Shown here one piece after another: positions 8,712-18,963 of a stretch of 64,000 nt of DNA. Each line of letters begins with the position of its first letter. Position 1 is the stretch's first letter. Made by a program: the position numbers and the translations under genes. This DNA comes from Methanospirillum stamsii (GTDB lineage Archaea > Halobacteriota > Methanomicrobia > Methanomicrobiales > Methanospirillaceae), in contig NZ_QGMZ01000028.1 of NCBI RefSeq assembly GCF_003173335.1, positions 1-64,000 on the forward strand. Reading direction: 5' to 3'. The notes beneath the pieces are model-generated. The model saw only the letters and a list, made by a program, of their open reading frames with translations. It did no database searches and was not told the origin of the DNA.

Positions 8712-10694
8712 ATGGTGAGAAGCATGCTTGAAAAAATAGGTGAACTACAAAAAATTACGAGGTTATCCCTGGTTATAACCATTGTTTTTTTGTTCGTGAC
8801 GTTTTGTGTATCAGGAGAAACCTTAGGGAAAGTTCCGTCTTCGATGATTGTAATGAGAAATCAGACTGGAACTGTGCAGGAAGTAAATACTCCCTTTGCA
8901 CAGTTTTCATTTCCTCCCGGAGTAACATCAATTACACCGTCCATACCTGATGTTTCCGTCAGGAAATTGGAAGATCAAAAAAATATTGATTTTGATAAAT
9001 CCCGGGCTGTTGCCCTTCCAAAAGACCGGATAATACTCACTCCACCAAAAAAAGTGGATTACACGCCGTATCTATCATTTATCCGGACACAGGATGGTAA
9101 TGGGGGATGTTTAGGCTTTACCCTTATGCACTTGATGGATATCCTCAAAGAGATGGAACATCCCTATACTCCGGATAAATCATTTGCATACATGCATTTA
9201 CGACAGGAACAGTTACGGGATAAAGAAGGTGTTCCGGATACAAAAATGTCTGAAGAACTTATTACGAAATATGGAGTGGCGTCAGAAGTGGTGTATCCAT
9301 CTGATTACTCCGGATGCACAAAAAACAGTGAGGGTATATATGTCACTGATAACATGCCTCCCTTGAGTGATACTGCCAAAAACGAAGCAACATACTATAA
9401 AATTAAATCACAGGAATTTACCAGCCCGGTCGATGTGGATACATTAAAAACCCTTCTAAATGAATATGGCCCGGTTGGAGGTCAGGGAGGGAGTGATGTC
9501 TGGGTAAACCATAGTATGTTAATTGTCGGATATGATGATGCAACAGAGAATTTTAAAGTATTGAACAGCTGGGGAGATTATTGGAAGTATGGAGGGGGCA
9601 TTGGAGACGGATTTTTCTTCTGGCCATACAGCAGGGTTTCAGAGATAAGTATGCTAAAATCATTAGTAAATGAACCCTCTGATAGGTCCGGGGGAGATTA
9701 TGCATATACGGCCCGGATAGGAGTCAACGCCCCGTATTCAAGAAATTCCCTGGTAATTAGTATCGGGGTTGAAGGTGAAACGCCATTAACTATTTGGAAT
9801 GCCCCAAATAAAATCGGACCATGGCCGGATTATAACAGTGACCTGACACTTGATGTATACCTTCCTTCCTATGCAAAATCTCACTGGCCTCCGGGAGATG
9901 AGTGGTACGTGAAGGTGAGTAATACCGGTGCAGTCAATGCAGTGGTTGACGAGATAGTATTTGCAAAACTGAACAAAGATTTACTATGTAAAACGGTTGG
10001 AAGATTTACCACTGATACCTACAAACCATCCCCCGGAACACTTCCGGTCACCATCCCGCCAAAATCTGAAAAGATGATATATCTTTCAGACCCGGGAGAC
10101 TCTCAAAAACCAGAACTCGATTATGGAGAAATATCCGTGGAAAGATCGCTCAACCTTCTTTCAGGAACGGTGACTGGCCTGGATTCCTTATCTAATACCG
10201 CCAAAGCAGCAGAAGTTGTACAGATTAATGAGAACAATCTGAAAAATTATGTTGTGGATACAGATTTGAAGATTCCGGACACCGGTGAAGATGTAGATGA
10301 CACGGGTAAGGTACTTGCAAAAAGGGATATCATTGAACCGGGAGATTATACTATCACTGATCAGTCCAACAAAAATCTTATCAGATCGGTTACCATATAC
10401 CGTCTTGTCCCTGAAGTATGTGTGAATATGCCAGATAAGTGGGATGTTATCGGGACTGCAGTCATCGAAGGGGATAATACCTTTTCTTTCACTATTCCTC
10501 AGCAATACATCCTGGATACCCTGGCGGTTGCCTATTCTGATTCAGGAACCGTGGTAGTTTCTTCTGAACCTATCCCATCACCGTCAAAAACTGCCCTGAC
10601 TAAAGAGCCATTAACTGAAAAAGCAATAGATTTTTCAGTGGATCCAATTGCTGAAAGAAACAAGGTTTTACCGCTCCGGGTAAATCCCATATGA
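8712..10694 (+). CDS. Secreted C1A (papain-like) cysteine protease
   Basis: The frame is open from 8595; ATG 8712 or 8724 places a signal peptide (LSLVITIVFLFVTFCVSG) correctly, giving about 660 aa. Numbering from 8595, the catalytic Cys is C172 in QDGNGGCLGF, the His is H306 in WVNHSMLIVGYDD, and the Asn is N324 in KVLNSWGDYW, the full C1A triad order. The usual Trp after the Cys is Leu-Gly here. The C-terminal 300 residues look like beta-rich surface domains with no clear name. It probably digests external protein or processes surface proteins. Confidence 0.75.
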   Translation: MVRSMLEKIGELQKITRLSLVITIVFLFVTFCVSGETLGKVPSSMIVMRNQTGTVQEVNTPFAQFSFPPGVTSITPSIPDVSVRKLEDQKNIDFDKSRAVALPKDRIILTPPKKVDYTPYLSFIRTQDGNGGCLGFTLMHLMDILKEMEHPYTPDKSFAYMHLRQEQLRDKEGVPDTKMSEELITKYGVASEVVYPSDYSGCTKNSEGIYVTDNMPPLSDTAKNEATYYKIKSQEFTSPVDVDTLKTLLNEYGPVGGQGGSDVWVNHSMLIVGYDDATENFKVLNSWGDYWKYGGGIGDGFFFWPYSRVSEISMLKSLVNEPSDRSGGDYAYTARIGVNAPYSRNSLVISIGVEGETPLTIWNAPNKIGPWPDYNSDLTLDVYLPSYAKSHWPPGDEWYVKVSNTGAVNAVVDEIVFAKLNKDLLCKTVGRFTTDTYKPSPGTLPVTIPPKSEKMIYLSDPGDSQKPELDYGEISVERSLNLLSGTVTGLDSLSNTAKAAEVVQINENNLKNYVVDTDLKIPDTGEDVDDTGKVLAKRDIIEPGDYTITDQSNKNLIRSVTIYRLVPEVCVNMPDKWDVIGTAVIEGDNTFSFTIPQQYILDTLAVAYSDSGTVVVSSEPIPSPSKTALTKEPLTEKAIDFSVDPIAERNKVLPLRVNPI

Positions 10695-10908
10695 TCTTTT
10701 TTTGGGATTAGAAAGAGAAACACAGGCTATTTTCTGGTTAAATTTTCAGGAAGGTCTACCCCCAGAGAGACTTCATGGTTATCCGGAATCATAAATGGTT
10801 TGATGATAATATTTTTGAAAGATAGAACCGGACCTGGGGGAATCCCTGGCTTTCCTGAATAGGACCAGTAATTATAGATACTCGCTCTTCTCTCTATTTA
10901 CATACAAT

Positions 10909-12180
10909 ATGACACCGGACGAATATTGTGACTTATCCCGGTATGAGATGGCTGATCTCTACCTGGACCTTGCAAAAACCCTGTATGAAGCAGGAGCCAC
11001 GGTCCAGCGGGTTACGGATTCGGTTCGGTGGCTGGCCGGAGAACTGGGAGATACCAATGTTCATATCTTTGTCGGGTACGAAACCATCGAACTTAGTATA
11101 CTCCATCATGATCATATTGAAAGCCGGCTGTATGTTATCCGGGAACCGTTTAAGGTAAATATTGCGGTTCTCCACCAGGTAAGCCTGCTTCTTCACCGGA
11201 TTGCTTCTTATCAAGGGGATATCTGTGCCATCAGGGCAGAAATCCTCCGGATACAGAATGGAAAACCAATATACCCGCCACTTCTTATTTTCTTTCTCAC
11301 TAGTATTGCCTGTGCCTCATTCGGGTGGCTCAACCATGCAGATATATCCTCACTTTTCATCATCGGAATATCTACATTTTGTGCATTATCAATCAAATTC
11401 AGGTACGGAAAACGACTCAATAACATCTATCTCTCTACCCTGGTAACTGCATTCACAGGAGGATTGTTTGCTGCGATACTTTCCAGGATAATCCCTACCA
11501 CTACACCTGAAGTAGCCCTGATATCAAGTGTTCTCTTTCTTATTCCCGGATTTCTCCTGATAGACGGAGGACTTGATATCATCCGTGACCATACCAGTTG
11601 TGGTATTGTCCGGCTGGTCTCTGCTTCCACCCACATCTGTATTATTTCAGGTTCTCTTCTTATTCCTCTTGGACTCCTGGGAACTGTGGTTCATGCGAAT
11701 GAAACCACTCCCGATCTTCTCTTTTCCATCCTGACCATGAGTATCGCTGCCGGAATTGCTGCATCCGGCTTTGCACTCCTCTTTAATACTCCTCTTTTTG
11801 TTTTACCGGGATGCATACTCTGTGGTATGGCCGGAAGAATGGCAAGAGAGATCGGGGCGTTATTTGGACTGGATACGTTCTTCTGCATTTTTTTTGGTAT
11901 GGTGGTGGCAACCATCATCGCAGCGTATTATGGGAGGCTCACTCATGTACCCGGCGTCTTTATCGCTGTAATAGCTGGCATTACCATGATTCCGGGTCTT
12001 GCCATGATCAAGGGACTGCATGGACTATTTGCTATAGCCCACACCGGGACAATTCTTTCAGAAACGATGGTTATGTATTCCCTGCAACAATGTCTCTACG
12101 CCGGAGTTGTTGCATTTATCCTGATTGCAGGAATCATCATTCCGTCACTGGTCATCTATCGCACTACGCCAAGGGTATGA
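10909..12180 (+). CDS. Threonine/serine exporter family (ThrE, DUF1212-DUF3815)
   Basis: A 423-aa protein whose N-terminal cytoplasmic domain (GATVQRVTDSVRWLAGELG, HIFVGYETIELSI) is the DUF1212/ThrE part, followed by about ten membrane helices, the second half (from about residue 280) corresponding to DUF3815. In some bacteria the two parts are separate genes; here they are fused in the classical ThrE manner. Predicted to export threonine or serine. It sits between secreted proteases and binding proteins, but no shared operon is evident (over 100 bp gaps on both sides). Confidence 0.8.
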   Translation: MTPDEYCDLSRYEMADLYLDLAKTLYEAGATVQRVTDSVRWLAGELGDTNVHIFVGYETIELSILHHDHIESRLYVIREPFKVNIAVLHQVSLLLHRIASYQGDICAIRAEILRIQNGKPIYPPLLIFFLTSIACASFGWLNHADISSLFIIGISTFCALSIKFRYGKRLNNIYLSTLVTAFTGGLFAAILSRIIPTTTPEVALISSVLFLIPGFLLIDGGLDIIRDHTSCGIVRLVSASTHICIISGSLLIPLGLLGTVVHANETTPDLLFSILTMSIAAGIAASGFALLFNTPLFVLPGCILCGMAGRMAREIGALFGLDTFFCIFFGMVVATIIAAYYGRLTHVPGVFIAVIAGITMIPGLAMIKGLHGLFAIAHTGTILSETMVMYSLQQCLYAGVVAFILIAGIIIPSLVIYRTTPRV

Positions 12181-12303
12181 TATCAGGTTTCGGCAGTATG
12201 AAAAAAAGACTATTTATTAGGTTATTATTATGTTATTTCAAAACTTTTACTGGCCGCTATAAAATAATAAAATACATATACCTGACTCAATAATGGTTAT
12301 CTC

Positions 12304-12903
12304 ATGAACTGTTTTAGTATTATGAAACTCTTTACAATAATTTTGCTGGTTTTTCTGGTTGGATTCTGTAACGCAGATGAAACTCCCATGTTTCTCGCAG
12401 AGGTACAAGGGGGCTCGGGCACCATTGTAAGTGAAGAGGATGGCAGATTTGCTGTAACTATTGAAAATTATGGCCGGTATTTCAACACTACCGATGGAAA
12501 TTCCACCTTCTCGATGCCGGTAGAACACCTTTCTACAGTGTTATGGCCTTCTTATGCTGCGATAACATTTGCAGATGAGAACGGAGAGTCAGTATCCCTG
12601 GTAACCGTTGAAAACCTCTCTCTATTAGAGGAAGAAAACACACTGAAACTCCAGGTCACACCAGTTTCTTTCTATGAAGGTGAACTGCTCACCGCATTTG
12701 CAGAAGATATTGATGGACTGGATTCCATTCAGAATCAGTCCTTTGAGAGCACGAAGGTGTATTTTGAAATCACAAGGCAGATACCAGAAAATGAGCAGTT
12801 ATGTTGTCCGGGAAATCATTGGTTAGAAACTGACCGGTGTTGTCAAAATGAAGGGCAGGGAAATATTCTGTGCTATTGGGATCGGTTTGTTCCGTGTTCG
12901 TAA
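12304..12903 (+). CDS. Exported protein with Cys-rich tail, paralogue of 19760-20311
   Basis: A 199-aa protein with an N-terminal signal (FTIILLVFLVGFCNA) and a beta-rich mature part. It shares with the minus-strand protein at 19760-20311 the start DETP, the segment LEEENTLKLQVTPVSFYEGE (LEEDKTLEFDLIPLEFQEGS there), and a Cys-rich end (LCCPGNHW...CC...C). Tail cysteines probably form disulfides. No known family recognised. A TATA-like ACATATACC lies about 28 nt before the start, suggesting a leaderless transcript. Confidence 0.65.
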   Translation: MNCFSIMKLFTIILLVFLVGFCNADETPMFLAEVQGGSGTIVSEEDGRFAVTIENYGRYFNTTDGNSTFSMPVEHLSTVLWPSYAAITFADENGESVSLVTVENLSLLEEENTLKLQVTPVSFYEGELLTAFAEDIDGLDSIQNQSFESTKVYFEITRQIPENEQLCCPGNHWLETDRCCQNEGQGNILCYWDRFVPCS

Positions 12904-13020
12904 AAACATTGATATATGAGATTTTAGGGTTGGTAAAACTCTGAAAACAATGGTTTGGTGACTGTGGCACTGGTAGTAACTTCGGGTAAATCCTGAATAA
13001 TTGAAGAGGAGCATTCCCGG

Positions 13021-15168
13021 ATGTGGAATAATCGAATACAACCGAAAAGAATTTTCGCTATCTTCCTGTTCTTTTTTTTCCTTCTTTTTGCATGTACTAT
13101 TGCTGTTGCAGATGAACCGGTATATATCGGGGTTCTTCTTCCGTTAAGCGGCCCGGACGGGCAGTCATACTATGATGCATTAACCCTGGCCCGTGACCAG
13201 ATTAACGCCGGGGGTGGCATATTCGGAAGACCGGTTGAATACGTCCTTCGTGATACCAGAACCGGCGATCTCATGACCTATGCCAACAGTCTGGCAAGGG
13301 ATAAGCGGGTGAGTGTAGTAATCGGCCCGTACACCTCTGCAGATCTCTTTTCGATAGCGGACCTCTTTATCCGGTATCAGAAAGTCCTCATCACTCCGTC
13401 TGCATCATCAGACGAGATATATCGTGCATATGCCAAAAATTGGTATGTCTGGCGGACTATTGGAAATGATGGTGATGTCGTTCCGGTCGTCATGGATCAC
13501 ATCCGGAAAAATGAAGGGCATAACGTTGCTCTTTTAAGTGTAAACAGCTCGTATGGGAAGACGTTTTACGACTGGATGCCCTACTGGGCAATAGAGAAAG
13601 GGATTGATATAACCGGAGCACAAGAGTTCTCATCAGCGGATGAGATCCCTGACGCCGTCAGACAGTTAACAGAGACTGCACCTGATTACCTGGTTTTTGT
13701 CTATTCCGGATCAGTTAGTGAGATAGTAACCGTCATTGACACACTGGAAGAAGACAACTCATCAGTCCACCCATACTTTATCTATCCAAACATCGATGAA
13801 GAGGGCAGGATATCAGAACGGGCAGATCCTGACCTTCTCTTGTTTCTCCTCAGTTCAGGGCTTTGGAGGATAACGAACTCCAGCACCATGACAACCCCGC
13901 TCCCTGACAATACGCTTATCCTGATGAATCCAGAGTGGGATGTGGGTTTTTCAGAAGAATTTTCTGCTATTTCCGGGAATAACCAGGCAGGATATATCCC
14001 GGAAGTGTATGATGCAGCCCTTGTTTCTGCCATGGTAATGGCACAATTTATTGCAAATCCTGAAAAGTCTCCTGGAAATGCAGCGATGAGTCTGCTTACC
14101 GAAGCAGATGGGGACCCTGTACCCAGAACTCCGAATGGATTTCAGGAGGCTATACAACGGATACAAAAAGGAGATGCTCCCATCCTGACCGGTGCAACCG
14201 GTCCGCTCACCTTTAAATCAGATGGGCTGGATCGGCAGGTGACAAATCATGCAACGTATAAGATTGAGGACGGCAGGATTGTTTCAGATCCGGTCTTATT
14301 AACCAGAACCGGAAAGGAGTTAGCCAATCCCCGAACACCCGGGAGTGTTGGAAATTCCACCATAATTCCGGCGGATGACTACCCGGCAGGGGAATTCTGG
14401 GCAGTTATAGGAGCACTTTCAAAAGACTGGAATAATTACCGCCACCAGGCTGATGCCCTGACGATCTACAACCTGCTTAAGGACCGGGGAGTTTCAGATG
14501 ACCGGATTGTCCTTCTTGTTTATGATGACATCCCGACTGACAAGAGAAATACCAAGCCCGGTGAGGTATACCACATTCCGGATGAGAAGGAGGTTCGGAA
14601 AGAGGCGTATCCTGATTTTGTCGGTGAAGAGGTTACAAAAGATCTACTCCCGGCGATTCTTTCCGGAACCGGTGCAGAATCAGAATCCGGTATGCTCCGG
14701 TCTGATGAGAACTCAACCGTCCTTCTCTACCTTACATCACATGGATCCCCTGGTGGAGACCTTCTCGTTGGTGAAGGAAATGAAACCATCACCCCGGCCG
14801 GAATTGCCGATCTTATCGGGGATATGTACAAACAGAAACGGTTTGGACGGATGCTGCTTGTTCTTGAGTCCTGTTTCAGCGGGGCGGTTGCAGATGCGAT
14901 AACTACTCCAAAAACCATTGTCATGACCGCTTCTTGTGCAGATGAGACATCAAAAGCCGCTAGCTATGATCCTGAGTTATCTGTATGGCTCTCTGACGAA
15001 TTCACGAAAGAACTGGTATCACAGTTACGAAATGCAGACAGATCCCTCACCCTGCGGGAACTCTACCAGCAGGTATACTATAACGTCAGGTCATCACACC
15101 CTGGAATCTCAACCGGGAATGAACTCCTTGACCTGCCGGCTGTGAGCTTCTTTGGAGGCGTAGAATGA
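13021..15168 (+). CDS. Fusion of a Peripla_BP_6 ligand-binding domain with a C13 legumain-like peptidase
   Basis: A 715-aa exported protein: signal peptide 1-30, a Leu/Ile/Val-type periplasmic binding domain about 33-430 (EPVYIGVLLPLSGPDGQSYY, ALTLARDQINAGGGIFGRPV), then a caspase-fold C13 domain from about 455 to the end. The catalytic dyad is visible: H574 in LLYLTSHGSPGG and C618 in LVLESCFSGAV. Legumain-type peptidases cleave after Asn or Asp; whether that holds here is unknown. The stop overlaps the next binding-protein gene as ATGA. No permease or ABC ATPase is near, so it is not an ordinary transporter component. A ligand-gated surface protease is a reasonable inference. Confidence 0.8.
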   Translation: MWNNRIQPKRIFAIFLFFFFLLFACTIAVADEPVYIGVLLPLSGPDGQSYYDALTLARDQINAGGGIFGRPVEYVLRDTRTGDLMTYANSLARDKRVSVVIGPYTSADLFSIADLFIRYQKVLITPSASSDEIYRAYAKNWYVWRTIGNDGDVVPVVMDHIRKNEGHNVALLSVNSSYGKTFYDWMPYWAIEKGIDITGAQEFSSADEIPDAVRQLTETAPDYLVFVYSGSVSEIVTVIDTLEEDNSSVHPYFIYPNIDEEGRISERADPDLLLFLLSSGLWRITNSSTMTTPLPDNTLILMNPEWDVGFSEEFSAISGNNQAGYIPEVYDAALVSAMVMAQFIANPEKSPGNAAMSLLTEADGDPVPRTPNGFQEAIQRIQKGDAPILTGATGPLTFKSDGLDRQVTNHATYKIEDGRIVSDPVLLTRTGKELANPRTPGSVGNSTIIPADDYPAGEFWAVIGALSKDWNNYRHQADALTIYNLLKDRGVSDDRIVLLVYDDIPTDKRNTKPGEVYHIPDEKEVRKEAYPDFVGEEVTKDLLPAILSGTGAESESGMLRSDENSTVLLYLTSHGSPGGDLLVGEGNETITPAGIADLIGDMYKQKRFGRMLLVLESCFSGAVADAITTPKTIVMTASCADETSKAASYDPELSVWLSDEFTKELVSQLRNADRSLTLRELYQQVYYNVRSSHPGISTGNELLDLPAVSFFGGVE

Positions 15169-16385
15169 AAATACAACGAGTAAATTCCCTTCCTGAAAGA
15201 GAGGCACCAGTACACCGGAACGGTCTTATGAATAAAAATTCTCATCCGGCCTGGATACGAACCGGGATTCTCATCGCCCTGCTTATGGTCATAGGAGTTC
15301 TCATAACCCCGTGTGCAGCAGAGAATACAACGATACAGGTTGGTGTTATCCTGCCACTGAGTGGGGCCTATGAAGTCATTGGGAATGAACTTCTTCAGGG
15401 AATTCTCCTTGCTGCAGATGAGATTGAGCAGGAAGGTGAAGCTCTCGGATACCACCTTTCTCTTCGCACAGCTGATGATAGTGGAGATCCAGAGACCGCC
15501 CTTTCGCTGTATAAGGAGATGCAGGCCGAAGGAGTCCCGGTGATCATCGGTTCATATACGACGATGCTGACCCTTCCGATGGCACAAGAGTCAAAGAACC
15601 CGTCATCCCCGGTCCTGGTCTCTCCCCGGGCGAATGGTGAAGATCTCTATGGAATCTCCCCACGGTTTTTCCAGGTAAATCCTCCCATCTTCTCCTTAAG
15701 CAGGTTCATTGCCGACTGGCTGAAGTACTCATCAGACCGGACATCTGTCATTTATATCGATGATGCATATGGCAGTTCTGTCCTTACGCACATCAAAAAC
15801 GGGCTTAAGCAGAATGATGTCCAGCTTATCGGTGAATTCCCGCTTACCGATGATCCCGATTACCGCCTCCTGACAGAGCGTGTTCTTGATACCGCTCCTG
15901 ATGCGGTTGTTATTGTCGTCTACGATAACCGGCAGATCCCCTTGATAAGTAACCTTTCACAGGCCGGTTTTAAGGGACAGGTGATAGTGACGGAATCCGC
16001 TCTCATGAGCAACCTGGAGGAAGAGATACCAGATGACCTTGAAACATTTGCCTTGTTTACCATCCTGGCATATACAAACCTGGTACCTGGTGAACATGCA
16101 GATCGGTTTTTGTCTTCTTACCAGGACCGGTTCGGAGAAGATCCCTCAAGAACTCCTGCAGGATACGGGTATGACTCCCTGATGGTGATTTCCGAGGCAT
16201 TACGCACGATTCCATGCACAAACGGAACGGTTACACCGGATATGATACAGGAAGGATTAAACCGGTCAAACTATTACGGAGTGACTGGTCCAAAGGTGTT
16301 TGACTCTCATAATGCAGCAGGAACGGCAATGGACCGGTGGGGATTTGTTAATGGAAGACTGGAACTGATGGCTATCACTCTGTAA
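15165..16385 (+). CDS. Peripla_BP_6 (Leu/Ile/Val-type) extracellular binding protein
   Basis: A 406-aa protein. The N-terminus has a 30-residue charged lead and then a long hydrophobic segment (GILIALLMVIGVLITPCAAE), so it is either a signal peptide or a membrane anchor. The mature part begins TTIQVGVILPLSGAYEVIG, the hallmark of type I binding proteins, with VSPRANG and GYGYDSLMVISEAL later. The ATG overlaps the stop of the upstream C13 fusion gene, so the two are co-translated and probably work together. No transporter subunits are adjacent. Confidence 0.8.
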   Translation: MKIQRVNSLPEREAPVHRNGLMNKNSHPAWIRTGILIALLMVIGVLITPCAAENTTIQVGVILPLSGAYEVIGNELLQGILLAADEIEQEGEALGYHLSLRTADDSGDPETALSLYKEMQAEGVPVIIGSYTTMLTLPMAQESKNPSSPVLVSPRANGEDLYGISPRFFQVNPPIFSLSRFIADWLKYSSDRTSVIYIDDAYGSSVLTHIKNGLKQNDVQLIGEFPLTDDPDYRLLTERVLDTAPDAVVIVVYDNRQIPLISNLSQAGFKGQVIVTESALMSNLEEEIPDDLETFALFTILAYTNLVPGEHADRFLSSYQDRFGEDPSRTPAGYGYDSLMVISEALRTIPCTNGTVTPDMIQEGLNRSNYYGVTGPKVFDSHNAAGTAMDRWGFVNGRLELMAITL

Positions 16386-16551
16386 CCGGGGGTTGCGAAG
16401 CTCGTAGTGGAATAGAATGGATTCCAACCATTTTTACCTGATTAATTCAGGATATATTGTAAGACCCGGAAAAAGACTGGTAATAGGCTGTTATTCATAA
16501 AAAAGCATAAGAATTATTACATTTATATATTCTTTCACAGAGAACATTTTT

Positions 16552-18852
16552 ATGTCTGGAATATTACAGAAAAAAGTAATCATCTGGCTCATTTTTTGCT
16601 TTGCCTGTCTCTCCTTTTCATCCTGTCTGGCAGATGATGCCATATCTTTCAAAAATGCCACCGGAATACGAAATTTTCTGCCTGACCCTCCCTATACAGA
16701 AGGAAGTATCCTGGTGCAGGCAGCAAATGGTCCGGACGGTATGGTCAGTTCCCTGTCTGATATCCATGCAGCAATCGGTGCATCGGTTGAGCGGGATTAT
16801 GGAACCGTTGGGATCCCCGGCTTATCTCTTGTCAAGCTTCCGGAAGGGATGCTGGTTCCTGATGCAATCCGTTATTATTCCGGTAATCCGGCTGTTTTGT
16901 ATGCAGAACCGGATTATTATGTTATAGCATTGAAAAATCCTGATGATCCGGAGTTCTGGCGGCAATGGGGACTTTCCAACACCGGATCCCTGTTTAAGGA
17001 GAATACCACTCCCGGAATACCCGGAGCAGACATCGGTGCCCTGGCTGGATGGGAAAAAGCCACAACCACGAACGGGACTATCATCGCCGTTCTTGACACC
17101 GGAGCAGATATTTATCATCCTGACCTAGTGGATAATATCTGGAGTTATTCAGGGTCCGGGACTCTTCTGCATGGAATAAATATCCTGGAAGATATGCCTG
17201 TTGAACCCTGGGATGATGACGGTCACGGAACTCATTGTGCCGGGATTATTGGTATGATTGGCAACAACGGACTCGGTGGGGCAGGGGTAGCCTGGAATAC
17301 CACCATCATGCCCATAAAAGTCCTGGATTACCGCGGGTCCGGAAAATTATCAGATCTTGCATTTGGTATGGCCTATGCAACACTGTACAATGCATCGGTC
17401 ATCAGTTGTTCGTTTGGAACAGAATACAGCCGGACAATGGAGGATATCATCCGTCAGTCCCCGGCACTTTTTGTCTGTTCAGCCGGAAACTATGTCGCAG
17501 ATTTGAACCGGATTTCCCAGTATCCGGCTTGTTATAACTTTAGCAACGTGATTGCCATTGCTGCAACAGATGCACAGGACAATCTGTCATGGTTCTCAAA
17601 TTATGGTAACCGGACGGTGCATGTCGGTGCTCCGGGCTCGGATATCTACAGCACTATTCCATCTGCATACTCCTACACCACAATCTTTGAAGATCCTGCA
17701 TTTTCAGAGCAGAACTTTACATTATCCGGTAACTGGATCCATGTTCCCGGTACTCTTCCTGGAGAACCCGTATCATTACGCGGAGTTCTTTCAGAACAAC
17801 CTGATAATTCTACCTTTGTCATTGAACTGAACAAGTCTGTTTATATTCCTGATGATATGGGTGAAATACCTAATCTGGTCTGGGATATAAAGGGGAATTT
17901 TAACGGATACCAGATAATCGAGTACTCCTTTGATGGTGAGCAATGGATTCCCCTTTGGGATTTTGATACTGAATTTAGGGAAGATGACTGGAGACAACTG
18001 TTTATTCCGCTCAATTCTGTATATCCGGGAACATCTGTCCGTTTCAGATATACTTATTCCCTGTTTGAAGGTGATATCAAATCTGATTTTTCCATCCGGG
18101 ATATCAGGATTGGATACCGTGGACTGGTAATAAAACCGGAATATACTTACATGGATGGGACATCAATGGCAGCCCCCATGGTCTCCGGTATCGCTGGTTT
18201 AATCAAGGGGAAAAAACCGGATCTTACCGCCGGAGAGATAAAACAGGTCATCATGGATACTGCTTTTCCCATTCCCTCATTACATGATAAGACTGTTACT
18301 GGTGGAAGGGTCAACCTGGAAGCTGCCCTGAAAGCATTGGATGAGCCTTCTACGATCCAGCTCTTTCCGGGCTGGAACCATGTATCAGTTCCACGGCAGC
18401 CTGCAGTGGGATATGAGACTGCACAGATATTTGCGGGTGTAAACTCATCCGGTCATTCAGTCCTCAAATATCTGAATGATACCGCAGGATACCAGACTCT
18501 CTCTATGAATGATTTGGTGGTTCCTCTTCAGGGGTACTGGATTTATTCTTCAGAGAAAACCGGGGTTCCGATTACGTTTAGTGAACCAATGACAATCCTT
18601 TCACGGGAGATTCCGGCAGGATGGTCATCGGTAGGGGGCTGGACAGAGGCTGACATATCAGCAAATGAGACCTTTCACACGTTGTCCGGTTGGTCATATG
18701 CGACCGGGTACAATGCCGGGCTTCAGCAGTATGAAGAACCGATTATCCGGGGAGGAACCAGCAACCAGAGTGATACAAGACCTGTCCTGCCATACGAAGG
18801 ATACTGGCTGTACTGTTCACAGAATGGGACATATCAGGCCGGGTTTGGATGA
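16552..18852 (+). CDS. Secreted S8 subtilase with inserted domain and C-terminal repeats
   Basis: A 766-aa protein with a signal peptide (about 1-27), an I9-like prodomain (GSILVQAANGPDG... to about 125), and a complete S8 core: D182 in AVLDTGAD, H225 in DGHGTHCAG, oxyanion N313 in CSAGN, and S538 in DGTSMAAPMVSG. About 180 residues (roughly 365-520) are inserted before the Ser motif and look like a jelly-roll domain. The tail holds two similar units starting GWNHVSVP and GWSSVGGW with GYWIY/GYWLY, probably surface-binding. A TATA-like TTTATATATTC lies about 28 nt before ATG (leaderless). Confidence 0.9.
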   Translation: MSGILQKKVIIWLIFCFACLSFSSCLADDAISFKNATGIRNFLPDPPYTEGSILVQAANGPDGMVSSLSDIHAAIGASVERDYGTVGIPGLSLVKLPEGMLVPDAIRYYSGNPAVLYAEPDYYVIALKNPDDPEFWRQWGLSNTGSLFKENTTPGIPGADIGALAGWEKATTTNGTIIAVLDTGADIYHPDLVDNIWSYSGSGTLLHGINILEDMPVEPWDDDGHGTHCAGIIGMIGNNGLGGAGVAWNTTIMPIKVLDYRGSGKLSDLAFGMAYATLYNASVISCSFGTEYSRTMEDIIRQSPALFVCSAGNYVADLNRISQYPACYNFSNVIAIAATDAQDNLSWFSNYGNRTVHVGAPGSDIYSTIPSAYSYTTIFEDPAFSEQNFTLSGNWIHVPGTLPGEPVSLRGVLSEQPDNSTFVIELNKSVYIPDDMGEIPNLVWDIKGNFNGYQIIEYSFDGEQWIPLWDFDTEFREDDWRQLFIPLNSVYPGTSVRFRYTYSLFEGDIKSDFSIRDIRIGYRGLVIKPEYTYMDGTSMAAPMVSGIAGLIKGKKPDLTAGEIKQVIMDTAFPIPSLHDKTVTGGRVNLEAALKALDEPSTIQLFPGWNHVSVPRQPAVGYETAQIFAGVNSSGHSVLKYLNDTAGYQTLSMNDLVVPLQGYWIYSSEKTGVPITFSEPMTILSREIPAGWSSVGGWTEADISANETFHTLSGWSYATGYNAGLQQYEEPIIRGGTSNQSDTRPVLPYEGYWLYCSQNGTYQAGFG

Positions 18853-18963
18853 AGGAGGATATTTTCTATTTTTGAGACTGGATTTATCTCCAAATTTATT
18901 TCTGCTCTTATTTATCTTTTAGAAGAGGAAAATATTGGTTGATATTGACAACCTTGAAAAAAC

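Noticed and set aside
10188-10723. Minus-strand frames inside the papain-type protease gene
   Set aside because: They are shadows of a well-supported coding sequence with catalytic motifs on the plus strand.
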